Assembly (NCBI RefSeq): GCF_009830285.1 | Contig: NZ_WUQX01000001.1 | Span: 2,728,501 to 2,792,500 of the forward strand | Source: Sporofaciens musculi | GTDB lineage: Bacteria; Bacillota; Clostridia; Lachnospirales; Lachnospiraceae | Length of the DNA: 64,000 bases | Direction: 5' to 3' | Shown here: in pieces, positions 46,526 to 56,959 of the stretch | Numbering within the stretch: position 1 is the first letter of the stretch | Layout: each line of letters opens with the position of its first letter | Made by a program: the position numbers and the translations under genes | The notes under the pieces: model-generated | Told to the model about the DNA's origin: nothing | Seen by the model: only the letters and a program-made list of their open reading frames with translations | Databases searched by the model: none

Positions 46526-46578
46526 CCTGAATCTCTCCTTCTATTTCTCCCTCGGCATCCTACAGTCTCCCAATTTTG

Positions 46579-47700
46579 CTATTTCGCCCTCCACATCTCA
46601 CAAGCGCCATATTCCAGTACGTCTCCAATCCTCCTGCTGGCATGGCCGTCCCCATACGGATTACATGCCTGCGCCATCTGATTGTAAGCCTCTTCATTTT
46701 CTAATAATTCCTTAAAATTTTCGTAGATAACCTCCTCCTTTACGCCCACCAGCTTAAGAGTTCCGGCCTCTATCCCTTCCGGTCGTTCCGTAGTGTCTCT
46801 CATCACCAATACCGGTCTGCCGAAAGAAGGAACCTCCTCCTGAATCCCTCCTGAATCCGTAAGACACAGAAAACACCGCGCTTCAAAGTTATGACAGTCA
46901 AATACTCCGATTGGCTCAATCATATGTATTCTGTCACAACCGTCAAGCTCCTCCTCGGCCGCCTTCCTGACTGCAGGATTCATATGAATGGGATACACCG
47001 CTTTACAATCCGAGTGCTCGTCAAGCACACGGCGGATCGCCCGAAACATCTGACGAAGCGGGCGGCCTAAATTTTCACGCCGATGAGCCGTTATGAAAAT
47101 GAGTTTATCATGTCCAACCCAATCAAGCTCTGGATGAGTATAGTCCTCCCTCACGGTATGCGACATAGCGTCAATCACCGTATTGCCTGTAATATAGATG
47201 TGTTCCGGATTCTTTCCTTCTCTTATCAAGTGTTCTGCCGCAAGCTGCGTAGGCGCAAAATGATATCGGCTTATGATAGAAACTGCCTGACGGTTAAATT
47301 CTTCCGGATATGGGGAGTCAAGCTTATATGTCCTTAAGCCTGCCTCCACATGTCCCACGGGAATCTGCAAATAGAAACAAGCCAACGCAGTTACAAATGC
47401 TGTACTCGTATCCCCATGTACCAAAACCACATCCGGATTTACCTTCTCTAACACCGTCTTAACCTTCCCTAATATTGCCTCCGTAATGTCAAACAGAGTC
47501 TGTCCTTCCTTCATAATGGATAAATCATAATCCGCCGCAACCTCAAAAGCCCCTAACACCTGATCCAGCATCTGCCTGTGCTGGCCGGTAACACAAACCA
47601 CTGTTTCTATCCCTTTTCGAGTTTTTAACTCACGAATCAAAGGACACATCTTTATTGCTTCCGGTCTTGTGCCAAAGACCAGCATTATCTTTTTTGTCAT
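46579..47700 (-). CDS. wecB: UDP-N-acetylglucosamine 2-epimerase (non-hydrolysing)
   Basis: 373 residues. FGTRPEAIKMCPLI, VHGDTSTAFVTALA, GHVEAGLRTYKLDSPYPEE, FITAHRRENLG and LTDSGGIQEEVPS are all in place. It interconverts UDP-GlcNAc and UDP-ManNAc, giving the cell a ManNAc donor for the polysaccharide. The ATG overlaps the end of the flippase gene as ATGA, so they are translationally coupled. Confidence 0.96.
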   Translation of the reverse strand: MTKKIMLVFGTRPEAIKMCPLIRELKTRKGIETVVCVTGQHRQMLDQVLGAFEVAADYDLSIMKEGQTLFDITEAILGKVKTVLEKVNPDVVLVHGDTSTAFVTALACFYLQIPVGHVEAGLRTYKLDSPYPEEFNRQAVSIISRYHFAPTQLAAEHLIREGKNPEHIYITGNTVIDAMSHTVREDYTHPELDWVGHDKLIFITAHRRENLGRPLRQMFRAIRRVLDEHSDCKAVYPIHMNPAVRKAAEEELDGCDRIHMIEPIGVFDCHNFEARCFLCLTDSGGIQEEVPSFGRPVLVMRDTTERPEGIEAGTLKLVGVKEEVIYENFKELLENEEAYNQMAQACNPYGDGHASRRIGDVLEYGACEMWRAK

Positions 47701-49091
47701 TGTGGATTTCCTTTCCTAATCAGTGAATATTGTATTTGGCACAAGACTATTAAGATGGCGGCTTGTATGAAAGCATACCTTCCAAGAGATGCCAAAAAAC
47801 ATTGAAGAATAAGCAATATAATGGATACAATCTGCTTGCTCCACTTCACTTTCATCATGATAATATTTCTTAAATCTAACGTTCTTACCAGCCATACCAC
47901 AAAGTATCCCACAAACGTTGCAAACGCGGCCCCCATTGTTCCCCAAACAGGTATAAGCAGAAAATTCAGACAGGTGTTTACAAGGGCGCCCGCCATTGTT
48001 GTCTTGGACACGCTCTTTGTCCTCTTTACAGCAGTATATAAACACCCCTCAAATAAACTGATTCCGTTAAACACTGTGCCAATCATGAGTAACGGCACGT
48101 ATTTCCATGCTTTATAAAAATCATTGGAATATAAAATCCCTGCAATCACGTTGTTGAAAAGCAGGATTACCGAGCAGCCAAGGATTGAGATGCCGCAATA
48201 CAGATGATAAATATTGCCGACAAACCCATCCTTATCCTGGCTGTCGAATTCCTTGATTGCAGAAACAGACCATGCGTTGTAAAAAACACCCTGCAATGTG
48301 GATAATATTGTGGGAATCTTGTAGGAAACCGAATAGATTCCATTGGACCCCGCCCCGCAAAAATAGCTAAGAATATATCTGTCGCTGGCATTATTCAGCC
48401 ACCACGCAAGAGAGTTAAAGATTAATGGAGTGCTGTATAAAAGCATGGTTTTTAACAATACAAAATCAAATCTTATCTTCAAAGTATGAATAATACTTGT
48501 GCGTAAAACACAATAGACCACCCCTGCCAGGGAACTGACAGCCTGCGCTATAAGATAGCCATTCACACCGATTTTCAGATATAACAGCAACAGCATATTC
48601 AGAATACAATTCAACAGCGTAGTCAGCAGAGAACTGACAACAATGACCTCCACTCTTTCTGTGGCTTTCAGATACATTTGAATGGAATTAAAAAAGGCTG
48701 CTACCGCAAAGCTAATAAATAAAAATGCAAGGTATTTATCCTCGATTGCAAGTACACCCAAAAACTTCAGTAGATAAAGGAGAATACCCAGAAAACATGT
48801 GTTGATTGAAATCGTCTTTACGCTTACCGAAATCACCTGCTCCGAATAATATTCTTTATCCAGGCAGAATCTTAAAACCGCATCCTGAATATTGAATGTA
48901 AACACAGGAAGCAAAAGCGATACCGTGGTTGTCATCAAATCCGCAGTCCCATAGTCAGAAGTAGATAATACATATGTATATAAAGGGACGAGTAAAAACG
49001 AAATAATTTTTGTACCAAAATTACTAAGGGTAAACAGGAGTGTATTCTTTGTCAAATCTTTATATTTAGAATTTTTTATAAAATTTCTCAT
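47697..49091 (-). CDS. Polysaccharide flippase (Wzx, MOP superfamily)
   Basis: 464 residues with about 12-14 hydrophobic helices. The start (KNTLLFTLSNFGTKIISFLL, then VPLYTYVLSTSDYG) is the family's N-terminal signature. It would move the undecaprenyl-linked repeat unit to the outer face of the membrane. It overlaps both neighbours by four bases. Compare the chimera at 41070-42521, whose flippase lacks the N-terminus. Confidence 0.93.
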   Translation of the reverse strand: MRNFIKNSKYKDLTKNTLLFTLSNFGTKIISFLLVPLYTYVLSTSDYGTADLMTTTVSLLLPVFTFNIQDAVLRFCLDKEYYSEQVISVSVKTISINTCFLGILLYLLKFLGVLAIEDKYLAFLFISFAVAAFFNSIQMYLKATERVEVIVVSSLLTTLLNCILNMLLLLYLKIGVNGYLIAQAVSSLAGVVYCVLRTSIIHTLKIRFDFVLLKTMLLYSTPLIFNSLAWWLNNASDRYILSYFCGAGSNGIYSVSYKIPTILSTLQGVFYNAWSVSAIKEFDSQDKDGFVGNIYHLYCGISILGCSVILLFNNVIAGILYSNDFYKAWKYVPLLMIGTVFNGISLFEGCLYTAVKRTKSVSKTTMAGALVNTCLNFLLIPVWGTMGAAFATFVGYFVVWLVRTLDLRNIIMMKVKWSKQIVSIILLILQCFLASLGRYAFIQAAILIVLCQIQYSLIRKGNPQ

Positions 49092-51373
49092 TTAAACAAC
49101 GCTTTCTTCAATCTCCTCTTTACGAAAACCAGAACAGGCCCCACCTTTTCACAGAATCTTCTTTCCTTCTCAAGAGGCGCCACATACACGCTCACAAGCT
49201 TTTCAAGCCTAGTAGAGTTCTCCTGCAATTCTCCCAAAAATTTCTCCCGATTCAGCGGTTTGGGAACATTTACCGTTTGCTGATAACGGAAATAGTTCTC
49301 GCTGCCTGCCGCTTCTATCCGTCCTTTTTGGCTCTTTTCCAACTCCTCCATCCATGCCCTGCCTGTCTGCGTCAAAACCACCGCCATGCTAACGCCCGTT
49401 TTATCACTGTCATACATGGGGCCCCAAAAATCCCCGATTCTTAAGTCCGCCTCGCTTTTATCCCTAAAGGGACATTCAAAACATTGCTCTGCGTAACAGA
49501 TTCCATGCTCAAACGAAAGGAAATAGGGATCTTTACTCTGATGGCAGATATGTTTTTTCCTAGAATCAGCCGTATATATATATATCTCTCTCCAGCCACT
49601 TTGCTTATATCTGAAAATGATATCCATATGCCGGGTGTCCATGCTATAAGTCCTGGCCAGGTAATCCTGATATTTTTTATACAGATTGTAAGAGGGAACG
49701 CCGTGGCAGATTAAATCTATGTAAACCCCATCGCCTCCTCTCAATTTCCTGGCGGCGCTAATCTGACAGGGCAGGCCAAATATAACGGCCTTTTTACTGT
49801 CTACCAAAAGCTTTGAAGCCCTCTCAAAATCACTCTGCATATATTTACTGCCCTGTAACCGATGAAGTTCCTCCCTGCTGCTAACAACGATATGCTCTGC
49901 ATTCTGACGGCTCCTGTCAAACGCACAGCCACATACGTCATAGTGAGAATCCAGTGCAAGCTCGCTTAGGGCATAGGCTAACCCGCCGCTGGACGATACG
50001 CTTAGCACACTGTTTCTTAAGTCCTTATAAGAATATACTTCATGGCCTTCGATACCCTCTCCCCTTATGCCCACAAAAGGACATACCTTTTCACATTTGC
50101 CACAGGAGATACACTTAAGGCCGTCAATCACCGCTTCTTTGAACCCGTCGCGGGAATACTCTATGGAAATGGCATTTGCGGGACACACGCAAGAACAGAC
50201 GCCGCATCCGCAGCACAGAGTATGGTTTGTCCTGATATTCTTCTTTTTCGGATTCCCTCCGCTTTCCAGATACCTTTGGATTTGCTCTAAAGCTTCTTTT
50301 AAATAAGAGACAGACTCTTTTCTTAACATTCCAATCACTTGATTCACTCGCCCAAAATCAATCTTCTTTACATAGTCATCCCATCTTTTGCCTGGTTTGA
50401 AGATCCTCTCCGTAAGTCCGGTAAGCTCAAGTATATGATGGATTCTGGAATTCTGGTTGTTGGAGTCTCTCTTTTTAAACCGTTCAAACACACAAAACGG
50501 CTTGTTAAAATTCATAGCAAATATTGTCCCGTGAAAGGAATCCGTAAACACAAAAGACGCGCCGTCAATCAGCGCTATAAACTCCTGAGGGCCAACCGGC
50601 TCTTTCAGGCATCCCGCCCGTTTAAAGTCTCTTTCATATACCGGAATAACCACAACAGGAATTCTCGCTTCTTTTGAAAAAGAGCCAATTCGTTTCCAAT
50701 GGCTCTCCTCCTGCCCTAACATATATACAAGCCCATATCCCTCTTGTTTGATATACTTCCTTTTTGCTATCTTCATCCATTCGTCTCGTTCTAATAATAA
50801 GGTCGGGTCAAGGACCGTCGCCGCCGATCTGCCGGTCAGCTCTGAAATCAGCCTCGCTCCCGAAGCCTCACGCAGCGAAAGATGGCTAAAACGTGACGCC
50901 AGCTTTTTTATTCGATTCTCAATTTCTTTATTGTTAATGGAAAATGTGCCAATACTAGGCGCATAAGACAACATTCTGTTTGAGTCGGAAACAAAATCCA
51001 GAAAATAGTGGGAATCAAAACACAGAGGCGACCAGATCTGATCCGAGCCGCAGATAAACGCGTCAAGGCTGTCATTGAGATCCTCCAGCTCGCCAAGGGT
51101 CGCACATCTTTCGGTAAATTTTACATTCTTTTCAAGAAAATCCTGAAACTTGCGCCTCCTGCCGCTGTCGCCATAGACGCTCTTATAAAAATAACCGTTT
51201 ATCAAATTTTTCATCTTAACCGCTATTTTCTGCCTGCCGGAAGTATTTTTAGCCAAATAGTTAATCGTATAAGCGTCATACCCAAGATTCCGGCATTTTT
51301 CGTTCAGCGCATATAACTGAAGTGCGGTTCCATAATTATGGTATTGAAACCATGTCATTATTCCGATCTTCAT
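49088..51373 (-). CDS. Polysaccharide pyruvyl transferase fused to ferredoxin and FrhB-type domains
   Basis: 761 residues with three parts. Residues about 1-365 match polysaccharide pyruvyl transferases (MTWFQYHNYGTALQLYAL, LDAFICGSDQIWSP, DGASFVFTDSFHGTIFAMNF). Residues about 385-435 hold two 4Fe-4S clusters (CCGCGVCSCVCPANAI and CISCGKCEKVCPF). The rest matches the FrhB/FdhB family (VYIDLICHGVPSYNLYKKYQ, ECPFRDKSEADLRIGDFWG). The pyruvyl transferase adds a ketal pyruvate to sugars. The redox part may reduce or oxidise a sugar or a bound cofactor. The fusion is also found in other gut Firmicute surface-sugar clusters, but its chemistry is not settled. Confidence 0.88.
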   Translation of the reverse strand: MKIGIMTWFQYHNYGTALQLYALNEKCRNLGYDAYTINYLAKNTSGRQKIAVKMKNLINGYFYKSVYGDSGRRRKFQDFLEKNVKFTERCATLGELEDLNDSLDAFICGSDQIWSPLCFDSHYFLDFVSDSNRMLSYAPSIGTFSINNKEIENRIKKLASRFSHLSLREASGARLISELTGRSAATVLDPTLLLERDEWMKIAKRKYIKQEGYGLVYMLGQEESHWKRIGSFSKEARIPVVVIPVYERDFKRAGCLKEPVGPQEFIALIDGASFVFTDSFHGTIFAMNFNKPFCVFERFKKRDSNNQNSRIHHILELTGLTERIFKPGKRWDDYVKKIDFGRVNQVIGMLRKESVSYLKEALEQIQRYLESGGNPKKKNIRTNHTLCCGCGVCSCVCPANAISIEYSRDGFKEAVIDGLKCISCGKCEKVCPFVGIRGEGIEGHEVYSYKDLRNSVLSVSSSGGLAYALSELALDSHYDVCGCAFDRSRQNAEHIVVSSREELHRLQGSKYMQSDFERASKLLVDSKKAVIFGLPCQISAARKLRGGDGVYIDLICHGVPSYNLYKKYQDYLARTYSMDTRHMDIIFRYKQSGWREIYIYTADSRKKHICHQSKDPYFLSFEHGICYAEQCFECPFRDKSEADLRIGDFWGPMYDSDKTGVSMAVVLTQTGRAWMEELEKSQKGRIEAAGSENYFRYQQTVNVPKPLNREKFLGELQENSTRLEKLVSVYVAPLEKERRFCEKVGPVLVFVKRRLKKALFK

Positions 51374-52119
51374 CTTCTCCTCCTTAGCCTGTTAATGGCA
51401 ATAAAAGGCAGGGAAATACATCTTCTGATTCTGTATTCAATCCTATGCTTTGCCGGATCGCAACGGTTCAGCCTGTCAATCAGCAATTCTAAGGGAGTAT
51501 GCCATGAAGCGTCAAAATGATGGATACAGACGGTGCGCTCAGTGATGCAGATCTCCCCTGTATCCGCATTTTTCGGACACAGATAGTCATTAGGCAACAG
51601 CGTAAATCCCCGTATGGTCTGTTCTGTATTATTGAGCTTTAGCCCATATTTTAAACAGGTATTCGTAATCCTTGTCACATTTGTGGTAACATCAAGGCTT
51701 CCGTCCTCCCTTTTAAAATGAATTCCCTGGTACTCGTTCAGAAACTCTGTAAAAAGCCCATGCCCCTCCCGACAGGTCATTAGACCTGTCTGGATTCGGG
51801 TCTGCGACTCGAATCCAGACAGCGCGTCATAGGGAAGGATTTCATCTAACGGACGGATAACCTCTACGTCCGTATCCATGTAGATTCCCCCCATCTTCAC
51901 CAGAGCATACAGGCGCGCCACGTCTGACACGAAGGCCCATTTCTTCGCGTCATAGGCTTCCCTCACATACGGACAATAATCAATGTCGAAATTATCCTCA
52001 TTCCACTCAATAATCTCATAATCCGGACAATACTTTCGCCAGGAAGCAATGCATTTTTTTGCCATTTTCGTCAGCGGATTTCTCCCAAACCAGCAATAGT
52101 GAATTATTTTAGGTATCAT
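51370..52119 (-). CDS. Family 32-type capsular glycosyltransferase (DXD)
   Basis: About 249 residues from MIPKIIHYCWFGRNPL, a start typical of GT32 enzymes (IPKIIHxxWxG). The metal-binding motif is GGIYMDTDVEVIRPL, with WNEDNFDIDYCPYVREAYDA before it and a late HHFDASWHT. It transfers a sugar to the growing repeat unit at the cytoplasmic membrane. The ATG at 52119 is preferred over a TTG six bases before, with AAGGGGA upstream. It overlaps the next gene by four bases. Confidence 0.9.
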   Translation of the reverse strand: MIPKIIHYCWFGRNPLTKMAKKCIASWRKYCPDYEIIEWNEDNFDIDYCPYVREAYDAKKWAFVSDVARLYALVKMGGIYMDTDVEVIRPLDEILPYDALSGFESQTRIQTGLMTCREGHGLFTEFLNEYQGIHFKREDGSLDVTTNVTRITNTCLKYGLKLNNTEQTIRGFTLLPNDYLCPKNADTGEICITERTVCIHHFDASWHTPLELLIDRLNRCDPAKHRIEYRIRRCISLPFIAINRLRRRR

Positions 52120-52137
52120 TTCCAATTTCCCCTTCTT

Positions 52138-53115
52138 TTAGCGATTCTTAAATTTCCGTATCATCATCTCTGAACCGTACACGCCAAAAATCTTCTGGAA
52201 AAGCCTGAATACCACGGAAAACTTAAATTCTTCATATTTCAAAAGATATGAATATCTTTTTATAACAGCGCACAGAGAGTCTTTTTTCTCTGTATCTATA
52301 TAGTCTGCAGCATTATAACAAAGGGTAATATAAATCAGCGCCATTTTTCGGAATGTAACTGCTCTCTCAAGCCTAGAAATACCTGCCCGTTCTTTCTGCA
52401 AGTCTAGCTTATCGAGAATGATTAAATACGATTCCGTATGCCGGTAGGATAAAACCTGCATAATAGACGCCTCTCTATTCACCCTGTAGCAGCACAGGAA
52501 ATTTCGGTTATAGCTCATAGAACCTGCCCTTGTCATAATCATATGGCTCCACAAATCATCTTCATGAAGTATTCCAGGTTCAAAAAACAGATTATTATAT
52601 ACTAAAAATTCCCTTCTGACCACCAAACTCCATGCAGTCATTGTAAAGTCTTTGTGATTTAACAGCCCCTGATACTCATTCAAAACATCAAACATCAAAC
52701 CACTGTCATTGCTCAGATAGTTATATTTTTCTAAGTTATCTGCATTGCCTTCAAACTTCATAGAATTGCAGACTATCACATCCGGTTCCCCGTCCAGACA
52801 TTCCTGTAGATGCACCAACGAATCTTTATAAAATATATCGTCCGAATCCAGAAAAACCAGGTAATTCCCCTTAGCACACCTGATACCCGTATTTCTTGCG
52901 CCGCTTAAGCCCTGATTCTCCTGATGGACCGACACAATATTCTCATGCTTTGCGGCATATTCGTCACAGAGTTTTCCGCTTACATCTGCGGAACCATCGT
53001 CCACAAGAATGATCTCATACTCTGTTTTGCCGTAATTTTGCCGCAATACGGAATTCAGACATTCATCCAGATATGCCTCCACATTATAAACCGGTATGAT
53101 AATTGAAAACGTCAT
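52138..53115 (-). CDS. Family 2 glycosyltransferase
   Basis: 325 residues. The GT-A core is FSIIIPVYNVEAYLDECLNS, IILVDDGSADVSGKLCDEYA, SGARNTGIRCAKGNYLVFLD and SDDIFYKDS, followed by HEDDLWSHMIM (the acid/base region of capsular GT2 enzymes). The C-terminal 100 residues are helical. The sugar donor is unknown. It is 18 bases before the GT32 gene and 9 bases after the polymerase gene. Confidence 0.93.
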   Translation of the reverse strand: MTFSIIIPVYNVEAYLDECLNSVLRQNYGKTEYEIILVDDGSADVSGKLCDEYAAKHENIVSVHQENQGLSGARNTGIRCAKGNYLVFLDSDDIFYKDSLVHLQECLDGEPDVIVCNSMKFEGNADNLEKYNYLSNDSGLMFDVLNEYQGLLNHKDFTMTAWSLVVRREFLVYNNLFFEPGILHEDDLWSHMIMTRAGSMSYNRNFLCCYRVNREASIMQVLSYRHTESYLIILDKLDLQKERAGISRLERAVTFRKMALIYITLCYNAADYIDTEKKDSLCAVIKRYSYLLKYEEFKFSVVFRLFQKIFGVYGSEMMIRKFKNR

Positions 53116-53124
53116 GTATTACTC

Positions 53125-54198
53125 CTACTCAAAGATATTGATTCTAAATTGGTATGGAAACATATTCGGCTGCGTATTCTCCAATGTCAGATAAAAATAA
53201 ACGGCATACATACAGGCAAAAAGAATCAAAAGAAATCCAATATCAAACTTTCCGATTTTGGGGATTCTTCGTCTGAACCAGCAAGGTATGAAAGCCGCAA
53301 ATATAAACGTATACCAGTATGCCCTATGAAACCATCCCACTATCAACGTGATAAAATATACAAATAGCGTTATTGCCATAGCATCCGACACCTTTTTTGC
53401 TTTCTCATAACGTTCCTCACAAAAATACGCAGAAGCAACAAGATAAACATATATAGCCGATAGAAATATAACCGTAACTGCCGCGCCCTCGCTGGATCCG
53501 AAATTTGTCTTTAAAGTATAGTAGGCATACCGTTTAAAGTATTCTACCAGCCTTCCAATCATTGCTAAGGAATAGGAATTGGTTCCTATGAATAATGCCA
53601 CAGCCAGAGCGACGATTCGAGTGACATTGGACTCAAAAATCTTACTTTTAAAAAGTAAATAAATCGGAATTAAAACAATGGCGCCTGTATGGGACAGGCA
53701 TGCAAGCAAAAACAGTACCCCTAACTCAACATACTCCTTTTTACTTTTAAAATCTCTTGAAAAAATATAGGCAATAATCGCAGCCGACATGAACTGTCTC
53801 ATTATTGTAAAATAGGTTGTGAACATAAATGCATAAAAAAAAGTAATGAATATAGCTGCCTCCATTTTGCTGCTGCACATATTGTTCATGGTTAAATAGA
53901 TAAAACTAAAACTGACTATGGCATGAATCAGCACAACAGCCTGGAAATTCAAATGCAGAAAATGCACCAGATGGACAATCACCCTGTACAGCACCTCATA
54001 ATCTGTTGCAATGCCGTTTATGATTCTATAATAAACAAACTCATAATTATTTAAATCGCTGCCTGTATGATACCGAAACCCCACAATACATGTCATCATG
54101 ACAAGAGGTATTATCATATATCGTTTTAATGAGATTCGATAATCCATTCCGATTAATAAGAACAGTAATATTATCGAAAACATACCCAAATAGACCAT
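53125..54198 (-). CDS. EpsG-family polysaccharide polymerase (Wzy-type)
   Basis: 357 residues with about ten hydrophobic helices. The motif IPLVMMTCIVGFRYHTGSDL with NNYEFVY is typical of EpsG, which has GxRxxxGxDxxxY. FEVLYRVIVH-like and HTGAIVLIPIYLLF segments match the rest. It would join repeat units outside the membrane. A GGGGGAA site precedes the ATG. Only one such polymerase gene is present in the locus. Confidence 0.88.
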   Translation of the reverse strand: MVYLGMFSIILLFLLIGMDYRISLKRYMIIPLVMMTCIVGFRYHTGSDLNNYEFVYYRIINGIATDYEVLYRVIVHLVHFLHLNFQAVVLIHAIVSFSFIYLTMNNMCSSKMEAAIFITFFYAFMFTTYFTIMRQFMSAAIIAYIFSRDFKSKKEYVELGVLFLLACLSHTGAIVLIPIYLLFKSKIFESNVTRIVALAVALFIGTNSYSLAMIGRLVEYFKRYAYYTLKTNFGSSEGAAVTVIFLSAIYVYLVASAYFCEERYEKAKKVSDAMAITLFVYFITLIVGWFHRAYWYTFIFAAFIPCWFRRRIPKIGKFDIGFLLILFACMYAVYFYLTLENTQPNMFPYQFRINIFE

Positions 54199-54224
54199 CT
54201 GTTTCCCCCACTCGCTATATCAAA

Positions 54225-55193
54225 TTATTTTCCCATTATGTAAGTATGAAAATAAGCCATCACTCTGCATATGAGAAAACACCTGTAATAAACCATCCTG
54301 ATATATACGGCCTTTATCCGATTCAGCGAAGCAAAATACTTGTTATTGATATACTGAGGATTTTCCTTCCTGAATTTTTCTACGGATGCCAGAATCTCTC
54401 TCCTGCTGATTCCTGCCTTAAACGCCTGCAATGTTCCGGCGTAAATCAGATTCTTAATCCCTGTGAAAACCAACTCATCCCTATACTCTGCCTCCATGTG
54501 AAGTTTTAATATAGAATACCCTTCCACAGCGTCATAAAAGCTACGCTTAGAGGGCCTGGCATGCGCCGCGGATTCTCTCATATAGTAATAATAATATGGC
54601 TTTTTACAGAAAATCGGGTGTTTTGCTTTTATCAAAAGCTGCAGAAGAACCATTCCGTCCTCTCCGTAATACAGGTCATAGAATGTAACTTGATTCAACA
54701 GGGCCTTTAAGACCACTGTTCTGCAAAGAGACATGGGCGCATAGGCAAGGATTTCCCGTCTGCTTCCGGCACCGGCGAGTTTTGTTATCACATCATCCAC
54801 CGTGAATTTGTTATCATTGACTCTGTAATTATTAAACATACATAAATCCGCGGCTTCTTTTTCTAATTCCTCAACCACTTCCTTCACATATGCCCTGTCT
54901 ACCCAATCATCACAGTCGCAAAAACCTACATATTTTCCTTTACAATAATCTGCTGCAATTCTTCTGCTCTTTCCGGGCCCGTAATTTTTATCGTTACGGA
55001 TAACGGTTATTTGTAAATCAGATTTATTCTGATAATCTATCAGCCTGCCGTATGTATCGTCCGACGACCCGTCGTCAACGATGAGCAATTCAAAATCATG
55101 ATTGGTTTGGCTTTCAAATGCCTCCAGACATCTACCCATATATCGAAAACCATTAAAACAGGGGATAATGACCGATAATTTCTTTTCTTCCAA
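54225..55193 (-). CDS. Family 2 glycosyltransferase
   Basis: 322 residues. LSVIIPCFNGFRYMGRCLEA, LLIVDDGSSDDTYGRL, KSRRIAADYCKGKYVGFCDC and DDWVDRAYV are the GT2 core. YYGEDGMVLLQLL is the catalytic-acid region. The start is TTG at 55193 with AAGGAG eight bases upstream. It follows the acyltransferase gene by 13 bases. The donor sugar is unknown. Confidence 0.93.
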   Translation of the reverse strand: MEEKKLSVIIPCFNGFRYMGRCLEAFESQTNHDFELLIVDDGSSDDTYGRLIDYQNKSDLQITVIRNDKNYGPGKSRRIAADYCKGKYVGFCDCDDWVDRAYVKEVVEELEKEAADLCMFNNYRVNDNKFTVDDVITKLAGAGSRREILAYAPMSLCRTVVLKALLNQVTFYDLYYGEDGMVLLQLLIKAKHPIFCKKPYYYYYMRESAAHARPSKRSFYDAVEGYSILKLHMEAEYRDELVFTGIKNLIYAGTLQAFKAGISRREILASVEKFRKENPQYINNKYFASLNRIKAVYIRMVYYRCFLICRVMAYFHTYIMGK

Positions 55194-55206
55194 TCGTTTT
55201 CTCCTT

Positions 55207-55738
55207 TTATCGCTTCACAATTCTTTCTCCTTGCTTTAACCTGCAAAGAACGTCTTCCCACGGAATTCTGCTCAAATCCCATGCATTGACTCTGCTCTTA
55301 TGTGCAAATTTCTCCCATGTGGAAATTACCTTTGCAGGATTTCCACCTACAATCACATTGCTTTCTTTCACGCTGGAGGTCACAACGCTTCCTGCCGCTA
55401 TAATCACATTGTCGGCAATCTCAACCCCATACAGGAGTATCGAATGGCTCCCAATAAAGCAATGATTCCCTATCGTAATACTCCCAAATAAATCCGTTGC
55501 ATCCGGCAGGACTTTTATAATGCTATTATCATGAGTCACGAATGTCACGCCGTTGGAAATGGTCACATCTGAACCGATTCGGATTAGCTCGCTTTCAGGG
55601 GTAAGTATATTGGAATAAATTCTTACCCCCCCCTATGGAAATTCCGTTTTTACGGAAAAAACGAAGAACCGTCTCCTGCTCTCTGTCTTTTTTCAGCCTG
55701 CCAAGTATCTTGGCAAGCATATATTGTATATCTTTCAT
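55207..55738 (-). pseudogene. Hexapeptide-repeat O-acyltransferase interrupted at a G8 tract
   Basis: From ATG 55738 (AAGGCGG upstream) the frame reads MKDIQYMLAKILGRLKKDRE and FFRKNGISIGG, then leaves frame at eight C on the plus strand (55626-55633). With seven, the reading is IGGVRIYSNILTPESELIRI followed by GSDVTISNGVTFVTHDNS and the hexapeptide turns IIAAGSVVTSSVKESNVIVG, then GNPAKVI. This is the normal ending of a sugar acetyltransferase. A long G tract is a typical slipped-strand switch. One unit change restores the gene, so it may be phase-variable, decayed, or a sequencing error. Confidence 0.8.
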
Positions 55739-56959
55739 ATTTAGCCGCCTTTCTAAAATCGCCAGTAGGACAGTTTCACATATCTGATTTTTCTTTATCA
55801 AGCAGTTCATAGATTCTTCTCGAATTCCTTCTGTCACTGTATGCAAAAATATGTGAATATTCATTTAAATATCTCTCTGATACCTTATAACCATTTTCTA
55901 TTTCATGTGATAATGCCTCTATCACTTCCTCAGATGCAGAATATGACGTCCCAAAAGCATTACTATGATAGTCAAACCATCCCTGTTGATATTGATATTT
56001 TCGATATTCTTCTTCGTCAAATTGATAAAATATGACGGGTTTCTTCATATAAACCATATCAAAAAATACGCTGGAATAGTCCGTAATCATAAGCTTGGAT
56101 GTGAGCAAAAGCTCCTGAATATCATAGTCCTTCCATGATGCAATCACAATTTTTTCATTCACACCTTGAAAGGCTTCGATATAACGCTGCATATTTCTGT
56201 GTAAAAAAAACACCACTTTTAAATTATGATTTATAATCAAATAATCAAGCTCTTTTGAATTCAATAATTCCATCCATTTTTTAAGATATTCAGAACAGCC
56301 AAACGGGGTCTTGACGTCCTGTGAACCCTTCGATTTCAGATTAAACCAGTTCCGCCATGTGGGCATAATAAGAATCTGATTTTGATTCGTCTGGTTTGGG
56401 ATAAGGGAGTCATATCTTGGAAATCCTGTAAGCCTGGCCACACCATCCTTATATCCATAGTAATCTTTAATCATATTGTGTTCTGGTATTGCAGCGGTAA
56501 TAAAAAAATAAAAATTACATTTATCTGCAAAAAGCCATTCCGCCATATCCTTTGTGATTCCGTGCTGCAAAAAAACATTTCGCGGTTTAAATACCCCATT
56601 CATCTCCATGAACGCACACATGGCAGGATTGGGTTTACCGCCTTTTTGAGAACTGATATTATACGCACATAAAAAATAAGCAAGCCAATGCTGTATACTT
56701 CCGTATTCGACTGTTAATCCTATTTTTTGTACTTTTTTCGCATCTACCGACTCTTTCTTAACCGCATAATAACATTTCTGCTGCGGCTGCCGTTCACACA
56801 TATATCGAAAAAAATGATAACCATTGTCCCTTGCTTCGTAAGGTTCTTCACAAATCAACCATGTTCCCTGGTACCTTTCTCTATAAAACGGTTTCAAAAT
56901 CAAAGCAGTTATCATCGGAAATACGGAAAAGTAATCTTTTATTTTTACATCTTTTATTT

